Part shown: positions 27,973-35,042 of the stretch, one piece after another
How the letters are laid out: every line of letters begins with the position of its first letter
How positions within the stretch are numbered: position 1 is the stretch's first letter
Assembly (NCBI GenBank): GCA_902624075.1
Contig: CACNWC010000002.1
Coordinates: forward strand, 61,088 to 125,087
Length of the DNA: 64,000 nucleotides
Direction: 5' to 3'
From: an uncultured Pelagibacteraceae bacterium
Lineage (GTDB): Bacteria > Pseudomonadota > Alphaproteobacteria > Pelagibacterales > Pelagibacteraceae
Notes under the pieces: model-generated
Databases searched by the model: none
The model's input: only the letters and a program-made list of their open reading frames with translations
Told to the model about the DNA's origin: nothing
Program-made: the position numbers and the translations under genes

Positions 27973-28842
27973 TTATTTAAGTGTGTCGATATTTTTTATG
28001 TTTGATAAAGATTTATCAAATTCATCCATATTTTCTCTTAAAGCTAAACTAGAAATTGAATAAATCATTATTAATAATAATGCCAAAGGAATTACTGTAA
28101 TAACTGATGCATTGCTTTTAATCATTAAGATATAAACGATTATGAATAGAGCTGAGCGGTACAGAACCGATTTTCTGAAGACACTAATAATTGAAAGAGA
28201 ATGTTTAAGTAAATTAAAAAAACTCATCTTTGAAGGTCCAAAATATCTTGGGCCTCGAGTAGATGGTATTGGTAATAAATCTTTTTCTATTTTTGTTAAA
28301 GATCCAGAAAAACTATTCCAAGTAGCTTTTTCATTGATCATTTTTTCAACAACTGTCTTTGGTAAGCAAGTAAAATTACCAAATTTGATTGATTTACCTG
28401 TGAAAGCTAATGTAATAAATTTGTGTATTTTGTAACAAATTTTAAATACTAAGCCTTCTGACCTTTTTACCCTTTGTCCTATAATGGCTCTGCCATTTGA
28501 ATCCTCTATTTTATTTAAAAATTCTTTTATTTCCTCTGGTCTATCTTCTCCATCACCATCCATTGGAATAATAAAATCAAAATCTTCTTTTTCATAAATA
28601 TATTTTAATCCTGTGGCAATACATCTTGCATGACCTTGATTAATTTTCATATTGATAATTTTAAAAGATTGAAGATTTTCAAAGTTTTTTTGATTATTTT
28701 CACGATCATGATTTGATGCATCGTTAACTATAATGACAGAAATTTTAAAATTTGGATCAATTGACAAATCATTGATTTCATCAATCAATTTTGAAGCTGA
28801 TTTCCAATCATTGTATACAGGAATTAAAATTTTTATTTTCAT
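27973..28842 (-). CDS. Family 2 glycosyltransferase with C-terminal membrane helices
   Basis: 289 residues from the ATG at 28842 (a TTG one codon earlier is less likely). The GT-A domain starts IKILIPVYNDWKSA and has DGDGEDRPEEI with the metal-binding acidic pair. After residue 220 come two hydrophobic helices (FIIVYILMI, LALLLIMIYS), as in polyprenyl-phosphate sugar transferases. It probably loads a sugar onto undecaprenyl phosphate, which the GT39-type enzyme at 29852 could use. The ATG overlaps the stop of add by 1 bp. Confidence 0.85.
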   Translation of the reverse strand: MKIKILIPVYNDWKSASKLIDEINDLSIDPNFKISVIIVNDASNHDRENNQKNFENLQSFKIINMKINQGHARCIATGLKYIYEKEDFDFIIPMDGDGEDRPEEIKEFLNKIEDSNGRAIIGQRVKRSEGLVFKICYKIHKFITLAFTGKSIKFGNFTCLPKTVVEKMINEKATWNSFSGSLTKIEKDLLPIPSTRGPRYFGPSKMSFFNLLKHSLSIISVFRKSVLYRSALFIIVYILMIKSNASVITVIPLALLLIMIYSISSLALRENMDEFDKSLSNIKNIDTLK

Positions 28843-29846
28843 CAATTAATCTTGTTCAGCCATTCATTCTTTGTTTTTTCATCCAAGAAAGAAGATTTAA
28901 ATGAATTCTCAATAAGTATTTTTACATCATTTAATTCTAAATTTAGAGCTTTTGAAGTATCAATTAAATTTTTATTTAAATATCCACCAAAGTATGCAGG
29001 GTCATCTGAATTCACCATTACTCTTAAACCTTTATCCAACATTTTCTTTAGATTATGGTTTTCCAATTTATTAAAAACACATAACTTAATATTAGACAAT
29101 GGACATACTGTTAACGGAATTTGATCCTGCTTAAGTTTATTTATCAACTTTTCATCTTTAAGGCATTGAACACCATGATCAATTCTTTTTACTTTTAGTA
29201 AATTTAAGCTATCCCAAATATATTCTGGAGGCCCTTCCTCGCCTGCATGTGCTACAGTTATAAAACCTTCTTGGATAGCTTTTTCAAATAATGATTTAAA
29301 TTTTTTAGGAGGATTCCCTTTTTCAGATGAATCTAAACCTACTCCAATAATTTTATCTTTATAATTACAAGCTTGCTTTAATACATCAAAACAAGAATCC
29401 TCATCTAAATGTCTTAAAAAACACATTATTATTTTAGACGTTATTTTAAGTTCCTTTTCAGCTTTTATTAAAGCTTTATCAATACCATTTATTATTTTAT
29501 CAAAACTAATTCCTCTTACTAAATGTGATTGCGGATCAAAGAAGATTTCTGTATGAACAATATTATTTTCTTTACATCTTAGAATATACTCCCAAGTCAA
29601 ATCAAAAAAATCTTCTTCATTAATAAGAACATTGGAACCCGCATAATAAATTTTTAAAAATGAGTCTAAATTTGTAAAATTATAAGCAGATTTAATCTCT
29701 TCAACTGACCTAAATGGTATTTCAACTTTGTTACGTTTAGATAATTTAAACATTAACTCAGGTTCTAAACTACCCTCTATATGTAAGTGCAGTTCTGTTT
29801 TTGGAGTTTTTTTTATAAACTCAGTTATGCCATCAAAGCTATTCAT
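28842..29846 (-). CDS. add: Adenosine deaminase
   Basis: 334 residues. Zinc and catalytic motifs: TELHLHIEGSLEPELM, GEEGPPEY (catalytic glutamate in HAGEEG), RIDHG and VNSDDPAYFGG. It deaminates adenosine to inosine for purine salvage. The similar adenine deaminase group cannot be excluded from sequence alone. It is wedged between two glycosyltransferase genes, its stop overlapping the GT2 start by one base, so it shares their transcript. Confidence 0.88.
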   Translation of the reverse strand: MNSFDGITEFIKKTPKTELHLHIEGSLEPELMFKLSKRNKVEIPFRSVEEIKSAYNFTNLDSFLKIYYAGSNVLINEEDFFDLTWEYILRCKENNIVHTEIFFDPQSHLVRGISFDKIINGIDKALIKAEKELKITSKIIMCFLRHLDEDSCFDVLKQACNYKDKIIGVGLDSSEKGNPPKKFKSLFEKAIQEGFITVAHAGEEGPPEYIWDSLNLLKVKRIDHGVQCLKDEKLINKLKQDQIPLTVCPLSNIKLCVFNKLENHNLKKMLDKGLRVMVNSDDPAYFGGYLNKNLIDTSKALNLELNDVKILIENSFKSSFLDEKTKNEWLNKIN

Positions 29847-29851
29847 TGAGT

Positions 29852-31177
29852 CTATTTATATGTCCCTATACAGACATCATCAATACAAAGATATTCTTTT
29901 GCATCATTCAGTATTTTATTGTTGATAAACCCTTCCCATGTAGGTCTTGACTTTAGGTGATAAGATAAATTTCCTGCTTTCCACTCGTCGCCCAAAACAA
30001 ATTGTATAGGATCATTAAAATCTTGATCCCAAATTATTTGAACCTTTTGAGCAATTTGTTTTCCTGGATAATCAGTTCTTTTATCTTTTTGAGAAATTGA
30101 AACATATGAATAAAGAATTGGTGTGAAAAAAAATAAAAATAAGAAACTGGAAAAAAACACTTTAAGTTTTTTTAAATTAATTTGTGATTGAAACAAATAA
30201 ACACTAAATACACCAAAAAATAAATAGAAAGGTGTCATCCACATAGTTCTTATTTTAGAACCCATAAAAAATGATGTTAAAAGTATTAACACAATTGGTA
30301 AAAAATTAACAAAAATCAAAAATACTAATTTTTTATCTCTCAAGTCTATTTTAAATTTAAACTTTTTTATCAAAAGGTAACTTAAAAATATAAAAGGTAT
30401 CAATATTCCAATTTGTTTTATTAAAAAAATTATTGGATATTTAATATGAGCAATAGCATCAGAACTTTCTAGGCCTGTCCTTGCTAATCCATAAGTAAAA
30501 GTAATGAAATTATTTTCATACAACCAAACAAAATGTGGAATTAATAAAACTGCAAATACTTCTAATGCTATCAGATATTTAAAATCAAATTTTTTTAAAT
30601 ATCTTCTATAAATTGAATAAAAAAATAAAATTACGATCGACAGTAAAAGATAGGCAAATAAATATTTAGATAAGAAGCCTAAGGCGCCAAAGAAACCAAT
30701 TAAAAAACAATCAAAAAAATTAACATTTTTTGAATTAAAAACTTTCCAAGAATAGTAGACTACTAAAGACCAAAAGGGTAATTGGCAAATATTAACATTA
30801 AATTCAGGTGTAGTAAAATTATAGAAATAAATACTTTCTAATAATAAAACTGAAATAAAACTTAATAATCTATTATTTAAAATTTCTTGGGCAAACCTAA
30901 ATACATAATAGAATGAAATAATAATGAATAATTGACTTAAGAAATAAAATGCCCAATCACTTGAACCAAAAATATAATAAAAAATTTCTAAAAAAAAAGC
31001 ACTTGCAGGTGGATGTTTATTAAAACCCCAATCAAGATTACTGCCCCAAGCAAGGGCCTCTATTGTATCTAAAGGTAAATTATTATTTGTGATTGAAGGA
31101 ACAATTGTCCAAATAATTAAATGTGAAGTAACAAAAATATAAAAAACATTATTTATGTTTTTATTATAAATATTCAT
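29852..31177 (-). CDS. GT39/ArnT-like membrane glycosyltransferase
   Basis: 441 residues, about ten membrane helices and a C-terminal periplasmic region. The first loop has DTIEALAWGSNLDWGFNKHPP, with the acidic residues and KHPP that mark PMT-type dolichyl- or polyprenyl-phosphate sugar transferases. LGFLSKYLFAYLL follows. It would add a sugar from a lipid carrier to lipid A, another lipid or a protein. Together with the GT2 gene two genes downstream it could form a lipid-carrier sugar pathway. It faces dksA across 81 bp. Confidence 0.85.
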   Translation of the reverse strand: MNIYNKNINNVFYIFVTSHLIIWTIVPSITNNNLPLDTIEALAWGSNLDWGFNKHPPASAFFLEIFYYIFGSSDWAFYFLSQLFIIISFYYVFRFAQEILNNRLLSFISVLLLESIYFYNFTTPEFNVNICQLPFWSLVVYYSWKVFNSKNVNFFDCFLIGFFGALGFLSKYLFAYLLLSIVILFFYSIYRRYLKKFDFKYLIALEVFAVLLIPHFVWLYENNFITFTYGLARTGLESSDAIAHIKYPIIFLIKQIGILIPFIFLSYLLIKKFKFKIDLRDKKLVFLIFVNFLPIVLILLTSFFMGSKIRTMWMTPFYLFFGVFSVYLFQSQINLKKLKVFFSSFLFLFFFTPILYSYVSISQKDKRTDYPGKQIAQKVQIIWDQDFNDPIQFVLGDEWKAGNLSYHLKSRPTWEGFINNKILNDAKEYLCIDDVCIGTYK

Positions 31178-31209
31178 TATTACTTAATATTTACAATAAT
31201 TCACCTCAC

Positions 31210-31237
31210 TTGACACCAACAATTTGCTGAATATACT
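31210..31237 (+). promoter_or_regulatory. Strong sigma-70 promoter for dksA
   Basis: A near-perfect pair: TTGACA (31210-31215), a 16-base spacer, TATACT (31232-31237). The start of transcription should fall near 31244, only about 15 bases before the dksA ATG at 31259. No other match this good was found in the window. Confidence 0.75.
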
Positions 31238-31258
31238 GCCTCGAATTCAAAACTGAAT

Positions 31259-31783
31259 ATGCCAAAGACTACTAAACTTAAAAAAAAAGTTTCTAAAACA
31301 AAAACAAAGACTATTAGCAAAACTAAGTCAAAAAATATAATTAAAACTAAAGAGGCTATCAAAGGTCCAATTAAGATTTCTAAAACTTATGTTCCTAAAG
31401 AAAATGAAAAATATATGTGTGAAAAACATAAAATTTTTTTCAGAATAAAATTACAAGAATGGAAAAAAGAGTTGATTAAGGCGAACAACGATGCACTATA
31501 CAATGGTAGTATGGATGATAATAGTATTTCAGCAGATATTGTTGATCAAGCAAGTTCATACACAGATAAAAATGTAGAAATGAAAGCGATCAACCGACAA
31601 ATCAAATTGATATCAGAAATTGATAAAGCTTTAGGGAGAATAAGAGAAGATACATATGGATACTGTTTAGATACAGCTGAGCCAATTGGGCTTAAAAGAT
31701 TAATGGCTAGACCAGTTGCTAAGTATACAATTGCTGCACAAGAAAAACATGAAAAGAATGAAAAGGTTCACGCCGATGAGTAA
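31259..31783 (+). CDS. dksA: DksA-type RNA polymerase-binding factor, zinc site lost
   Basis: 174 residues. A lysine-rich N-terminal tail (about residues 1-45) comes before the coiled-coil. The tip motif DxxDxA needed for action at RNA polymerase is kept (D93, D96, A98, equal to E. coli 71/74/76). Of the four zinc cysteines only C136 remains; the others are T139, T157 and A160. Alphaproteobacterial DksA proteins often lack the full zinc site. Its stop codon overlaps the start of a tiny ORF. Confidence 0.9.
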   Translation: MPKTTKLKKKVSKTKTKTISKTKSKNIIKTKEAIKGPIKISKTYVPKENEKYMCEKHKIFFRIKLQEWKKELIKANNDALYNGSMDDNSISADIVDQASSYTDKNVEMKAINRQIKLISEIDKALGRIREDTYGYCLDTAEPIGLKRLMARPVAKYTIAAQEKHEKNEKVHADE

Positions 31784-31913
31784 AAAAAGAAAAAAAAACA
31801 AAAAAAGCAAAAAAGTACATAATCCTATTACTTACAACTTTACAAAAAAATATATTTATTTTTATTATGCTTTTTTTTGGATTTTTTTATTAATATTTGT
31901 ATTTAGCAGATGA
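31776..31913 (+). CDS. Tiny membrane protein (45 aa) overlapping dksA
   Basis: An ORF of 45 codons starts at an ATG inside the last codons of dksA, overlapping it by 8 bp. The product has a very basic N-terminal half (MSKKRKKNKKSKKVHNP) and one strong hydrophobic segment (IYFYYAFFWIFLLIFVF). No family is recognised. Its overlap with dksA and with the next ORF (shared ATGA) and a fit of charge and helix suggest real translation. The longer upstream frame to 31716 is inside dksA and is rejected. Confidence 0.55.
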   Translation: MSKKRKKNKKSKKVHNPITYNFTKKYIYFYYAFFWIFLLIFVFSR

Positions 31914-32014
31914 ATAAAAAGTTTATTTTAATAATAATCATTATTATAGCCATAGAACTTTCAGGACATGGTATTTTTGCTTCTTTATTTAGATTATTAA
32001 ATTCAATGAATTAG
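31910..32014 (+). CDS. Tiny membrane peptide (34 aa), last gene of the dksA transcript
   Basis: An ORF of 34 codons starts at an ATG that overlaps the previous stop (ATGA). The product reads MNKKFILIIIIIIAIELSGH and onward to GIFASLFRLLNSMN, one hydrophobic helix with a short tail. Its stop TAG (32012-32014) abuts the stop of the GST gene on the other strand. Too short for a homology call by eye. The ATGA junction and exact packing are the evidence. Confidence 0.5.
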   Translation: MNKKFILIIIIIIAIELSGHGIFASLFRLLNSMN

Positions 32015-32641
32015 TTATGGTTTTGGTGGTATTTCATTTGCGTTCATAAATGCAAAACCTTTTTTTACTGCTTTTCTCTCAGAAATTTCTTTATACCATC
32101 TGGTAAGATTATGAAATTTATTTAAACCTATATCGTGCCATTCATGTCTAGCTATCCAAGGAAAGGTTCCTATATCGGCAATGGTATAGTGATCACCAGA
32201 TAAAAAATTTGTTTTTGAAAGTCTTTCATCAAGTTCCTGATATATTCTTTTAGAAATTTCAAAATATCTATCTTCACCAAATTTACTTTTTCCAGGATTA
32301 TAATGATGAAATTGATGATGTTGTCCTAACATTGGTCCAATGTATCCCATTTGAGCCATTAACCATTGATTAATAACCGTTTTATCTTTTTCATTATAAA
32401 ATCTACCGCTTTGTTCTCCCAAATAAATTAATATTGCTCCAGACTCAAAAATTGTTTTATTATTTTTATGATCAATAATTACTGGTATTTTACTGAAGGG
32501 ACTAATCTTTTTAAAATCTTTTTTAAATTGCTCACCATTATTAATATCAATTTTAGTAATTTTGTATTCGTATTCAATTTCTTCAAGCATAATACTTATT
32601 TTTTTTCCATTTGGAGTATTTGCTGAAAATAGTTCAATCAC
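32015..32641 (-). CDS. Glutathione S-transferase (Ure2p/YfcG-like)
   Basis: 208 residues. The thioredoxin-fold N-domain has ELFSANTPNGKKISIMLEE, SPFSKIPVI and FESGAILIYLGE, the glutathione-binding EsgaI block. The C-domain has ADIGTFPWI. NTPNGKK with the Asn in the active-site loop matches the Nu-class YfcG/Ure2p group, which can act on disulfides. It overlaps the ferredoxin reductase gene by 8 bp and ends the proteorhodopsin-ferredoxin-reductase group. A redox role fits the neighbours. Confidence 0.9.
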   Translation of the reverse strand: MIELFSANTPNGKKISIMLEEIEYEYKITKIDINNGEQFKKDFKKISPFSKIPVIIDHKNNKTIFESGAILIYLGEQSGRFYNEKDKTVINQWLMAQMGYIGPMLGQHHQFHHYNPGKSKFGEDRYFEISKRIYQELDERLSKTNFLSGDHYTIADIGTFPWIARHEWHDIGLNKFHNLTRWYKEISERKAVKKGFAFMNANEIPPKP

Positions 32642-33653
32642 CTTTTACACCTAAGCGATCTTTTATAGTTTTTGATGAAGTTGTAAATTCAAATCTATAT
32701 TTTTCGTTAGGTCTTGCTAATTTAAAACACGCCCTTGCAGCTAAGGCACCTTCATGGAAACCCGACAAAATTAATTTTAATTTACCAGGGTAATTACATA
32801 TGTCACCAACTGCATAAATACCTTTTTGATTGGTCTCAAACTTTTCTGTATCAACTTCAACTGTTTTTTTATCAATATTTAATCCCCAGTTAGCTATTGG
32901 ACCTAATTGCATGATTAGTCCAAAAAATCCAAGCACGTAATCTGTTTTCAAGGTTTTAATTTCTTTATCATCACTTTTAATATCTATACTTTCTAAATCA
33001 TTGCCACCTTTAATCGAAGTCATTTGATACTTGGTAAAAAGATTAATTTTGCCTTCTTTTTTGAGACTCATCACCTTATCTACAGTTGCTTTTGCTCCTC
33101 TAAAATCATCTCTTCTATGAATCAAATTTACAGTTGAATTGTTAGATAATTCGACAGCCCAATCTAATGCACTATCTCCACCACCAAATATTGATACTGT
33201 TTTACCTTCAAATATTTTTTTGTTTTTTACGGAATAAAATAATGATTTGTTCTCATAATTTTCACACTCTTTAACAGGAAACTTTCTAGGTTCAAAAGAA
33301 CCCACACCTCCAGCTATTATTACATTCGGAGTTAAAAATTCAGTTCCATTATTAGTTTTAACAATCCAATTATCATTTTCTTTTTTTACCTCATCAACTC
33401 TTTCATTTAAATGAAACTTAATATCAAAAGGTTTTAATTGATTAATCAAATTATTAGTTAATTCTTCACCTGTACACTCAGGTACTGCAGGAATATCATA
33501 AATTGGTTTATCTGGATAAAGCTCAATACATTGACCACCGATTTTATCTAAATTATCAACTATTTCACAATCAAGTCCAATTAGTTTTAATTGATGTGCT
33601 GTAAAAAGACCTGTGGGCCCAGCTCCAATTATTAGTGCATCTGTTTTATTCAT
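32634..33653 (-). CDS. Ferredoxin-NADP reductase, thioredoxin-reductase-like type
   Basis: 339 residues. FAD site GAGPTGLFTAHQ near the start, NADPH site GGGDSALDWAVEL near residue 155, and the C-terminal YAVGDICNYPGKLKLILSGFHEGALAARA. It lacks the CxxC of true thioredoxin reductases, so it fits the FNR subtype used by many bacteria. It is 1 bp downstream of a 2Fe-2S ferredoxin gene, its likely electron partner. Confidence 0.92.
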   Translation of the reverse strand: MNKTDALIIGAGPTGLFTAHQLKLIGLDCEIVDNLDKIGGQCIELYPDKPIYDIPAVPECTGEELTNNLINQLKPFDIKFHLNERVDEVKKENDNWIVKTNNGTEFLTPNVIIAGGVGSFEPRKFPVKECENYENKSLFYSVKNKKIFEGKTVSIFGGGDSALDWAVELSNNSTVNLIHRRDDFRGAKATVDKVMSLKKEGKINLFTKYQMTSIKGGNDLESIDIKSDDKEIKTLKTDYVLGFFGLIMQLGPIANWGLNIDKKTVEVDTEKFETNQKGIYAVGDICNYPGKLKLILSGFHEGALAARACFKLARPNEKYRFEFTTSSKTIKDRLGVKGD

Positions 33654-33654
33654 C

Positions 33655-33975
33655 TTATCCTTGTTTTGATGGAATGTTTACTATTAGGCCATCTAGTTCA
33701 TCTGAAACTATTATTTGACAACTTAACCTACTATTTTTTTTTGGTTCGTATGCCATATCTAACATATCTTCTTCTCCATCTTCTTTCGCTGGTAGCTTAT
33801 CAAACCATTCATCCTTTACATATACGTGACATGTCGCACAAGCCATACCTCCTCCACAATCAGCATCAATTCCAGGAATATCATTTTGAACTGCTCCTTC
33901 CATGACTGTTAGTCCGTTCTGAACATCAATAGTGTGATTTTGGTTATCGTGAGTGATATAAGTTATTTTTGCCAT
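33655..33975 (-). CDS. 2Fe-2S ferredoxin (adrenodoxin-like)
   Basis: 106 residues from the ATG at 33975. The frame is open 16 codons upstream, but that stretch overlaps the rhodopsin terminator. The four cluster cysteines are C40, C46, C49 and C86, in [13 protein letters not shown] and RLSCQII, the C-x5-C-x2-C pattern of adrenodoxin-type ferredoxins. It would shuttle single electrons from the reductase next door to an unknown acceptor. Confidence 0.94.
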   Translation of the reverse strand: MAKITYITHDNQNHTIDVQNGLTVMEGAVQNDIPGIDADCGGGMACATCHVYVKDEWFDKLPAKEDGEEDMLDMAYEPKKNSRLSCQIIVSDELDGLIVNIPSKQG

Positions 33976-34002
33976 TAATATTATATAGTTATGCAAAAAA
34001 AT

Positions 34003-34032
34003 AGGGCAAGTATGTGAAAACATACTCGCCCT
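34003..34032 (-). terminator. Intrinsic terminator after proteorhodopsin
   Basis: On the minus strand a stem AGGGC-G-AGTATG with its complement CATACT-T-GCCCT (one internal mismatch, loop TTTTCA-like) is followed at once by ATTTTTTTG. This is a clean rho-independent terminator 24 bp after the rhodopsin stop. It would separate the strongly made rhodopsin message from the ferredoxin genes, which would get only read-through or their own promoter. Confidence 0.85.
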
Positions 34033-34055
34033 AAAATTATTTAATTACTTAGTAA

Positions 34056-34826
34056 TTATCTGCTTCTAGCACCAGCTGAACTCATTGCAGCAGCCCAGAT
34101 TACAAGACCGAATGCAATTTTGTTAATAAAGTCAGCTAAGTTGTAAACAACGTTTAGTGAGTTAGCATCTACACCACCTGTTAGGTAACCAAATACATAA
34201 CCTAATGGGTAAATAGCCCAACCTACAGTTACAATCATTCTCATTGCACTGAACGCAGTCACAAGAGATTTATTACCACTCTTAGCAGCAGCTTTTCCTG
34301 CTTCACCTGAGAATACTTCATAAAGAATGTATACCCAACCTGCCATACCGATTACAAAACCAAGTGTAGCGTTGATGTATCCAGCTTCTCCTAAGTATCC
34401 ACCGATTAACATTACTAATGAACCGATCAACAATCTCCAGAAAATTCCAGAGTTTGCTTTTCTTACAGCTACTAGAATTAAGTAGAACTCTATCATCTGT
34501 AATGGAACAGTAATTAACCAATCAATATATCTATATACTGTTGGTGAATCTCCAGTCATCACCCATACTTCTCTCATGTACATGTAATGGATGAAGGCAA
34601 TACCAGTTACTAGACCTGCAACAGTTACTGACGTTTTCCAGCCAGGAGCAACAGTGTTTCTCTCCATAAAGAAAAACGCTGTAGCAGCCAACATACCCAT
34701 TGAAATTATCCAAAAAGATATTCCAACAAAGTCATCTTGAGCTAACATAGCGGTCGCTGCGTTTGCTACACCAGTTACACCAATCAAGGCAACAACTGTA
34801 AGAGCAAACAATTTAAGTTTTTTCAT
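34056..34826 (-). CDS. Proteorhodopsin, blue-tuned proton pump
   Basis: 256 residues, signal-like N-terminus and seven helices. Retinal attaches to K236. The proton acceptor is D102, the donor E113, and H80 is the residue that tunes the acceptor, all five positions above standard proteorhodopsin numbering (231, 97, 108, 75). Position 105 is Q110, the blue-absorbing variant. DTE-type motif and length mark a real pump. GGGAG six bases before the ATG should give strong translation. It pumps protons out in the light. Confidence 0.97.
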   Translation of the reverse strand: MKKLKLFALTVVALIGVTGVANAATAMLAQDDFVGISFWIISMGMLAATAFFFMERNTVAPGWKTSVTVAGLVTGIAFIHYMYMREVWVMTGDSPTVYRYIDWLITVPLQMIEFYLILVAVRKANSGIFWRLLIGSLVMLIGGYLGEAGYINATLGFVIGMAGWVYILYEVFSGEAGKAAAKSGNKSLVTAFSAMRMIVTVGWAIYPLGYVFGYLTGGVDANSLNVVYNLADFINKIAFGLVIWAAAMSSAGARSR

Positions 34827-35042
34827 AAAAAACTCCCTCTTTAGTTAGTTTTTATTTATTTAGTTTATATAAACTAAGCTTAGGCTTCCCTAAGCCAAAG
34901 TTGTGCGTTAAATACCAAATCTAGAGGGATTATTGAAGACTTAATTATCATTAATTTACATTGATTTTACTTACTTTTTAAAATTAAATACAATTTATAA
35001 TTTAAAAATCTAATAAAAGGCACTAACGAATCAGAAAAATCT
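34827..35042. promoter_or_regulatory. Divergent control region of proteorhodopsin and prpE
   Basis: A 216-bp gap between two starts pointing apart. Close to the rhodopsin start are a 14-bp perfect palindrome AGTTTATATAAACT (34862-34875) and an inverted repeat GCTTAGG-CTTC-CCTAAGC (34878-34895). On the prpE side there is a consensus -10 (TATAAT at 34996-35001) but no good -35. The palindromes could be a regulator site or a 5' leader hairpin of rhodopsin. Confidence 0.5.

Noticed and set aside
34318-34713. Two minus-strand ORFs in a second frame inside proteorhodopsin
   Set aside because: They are frame shadows of a strongly conserved gene.
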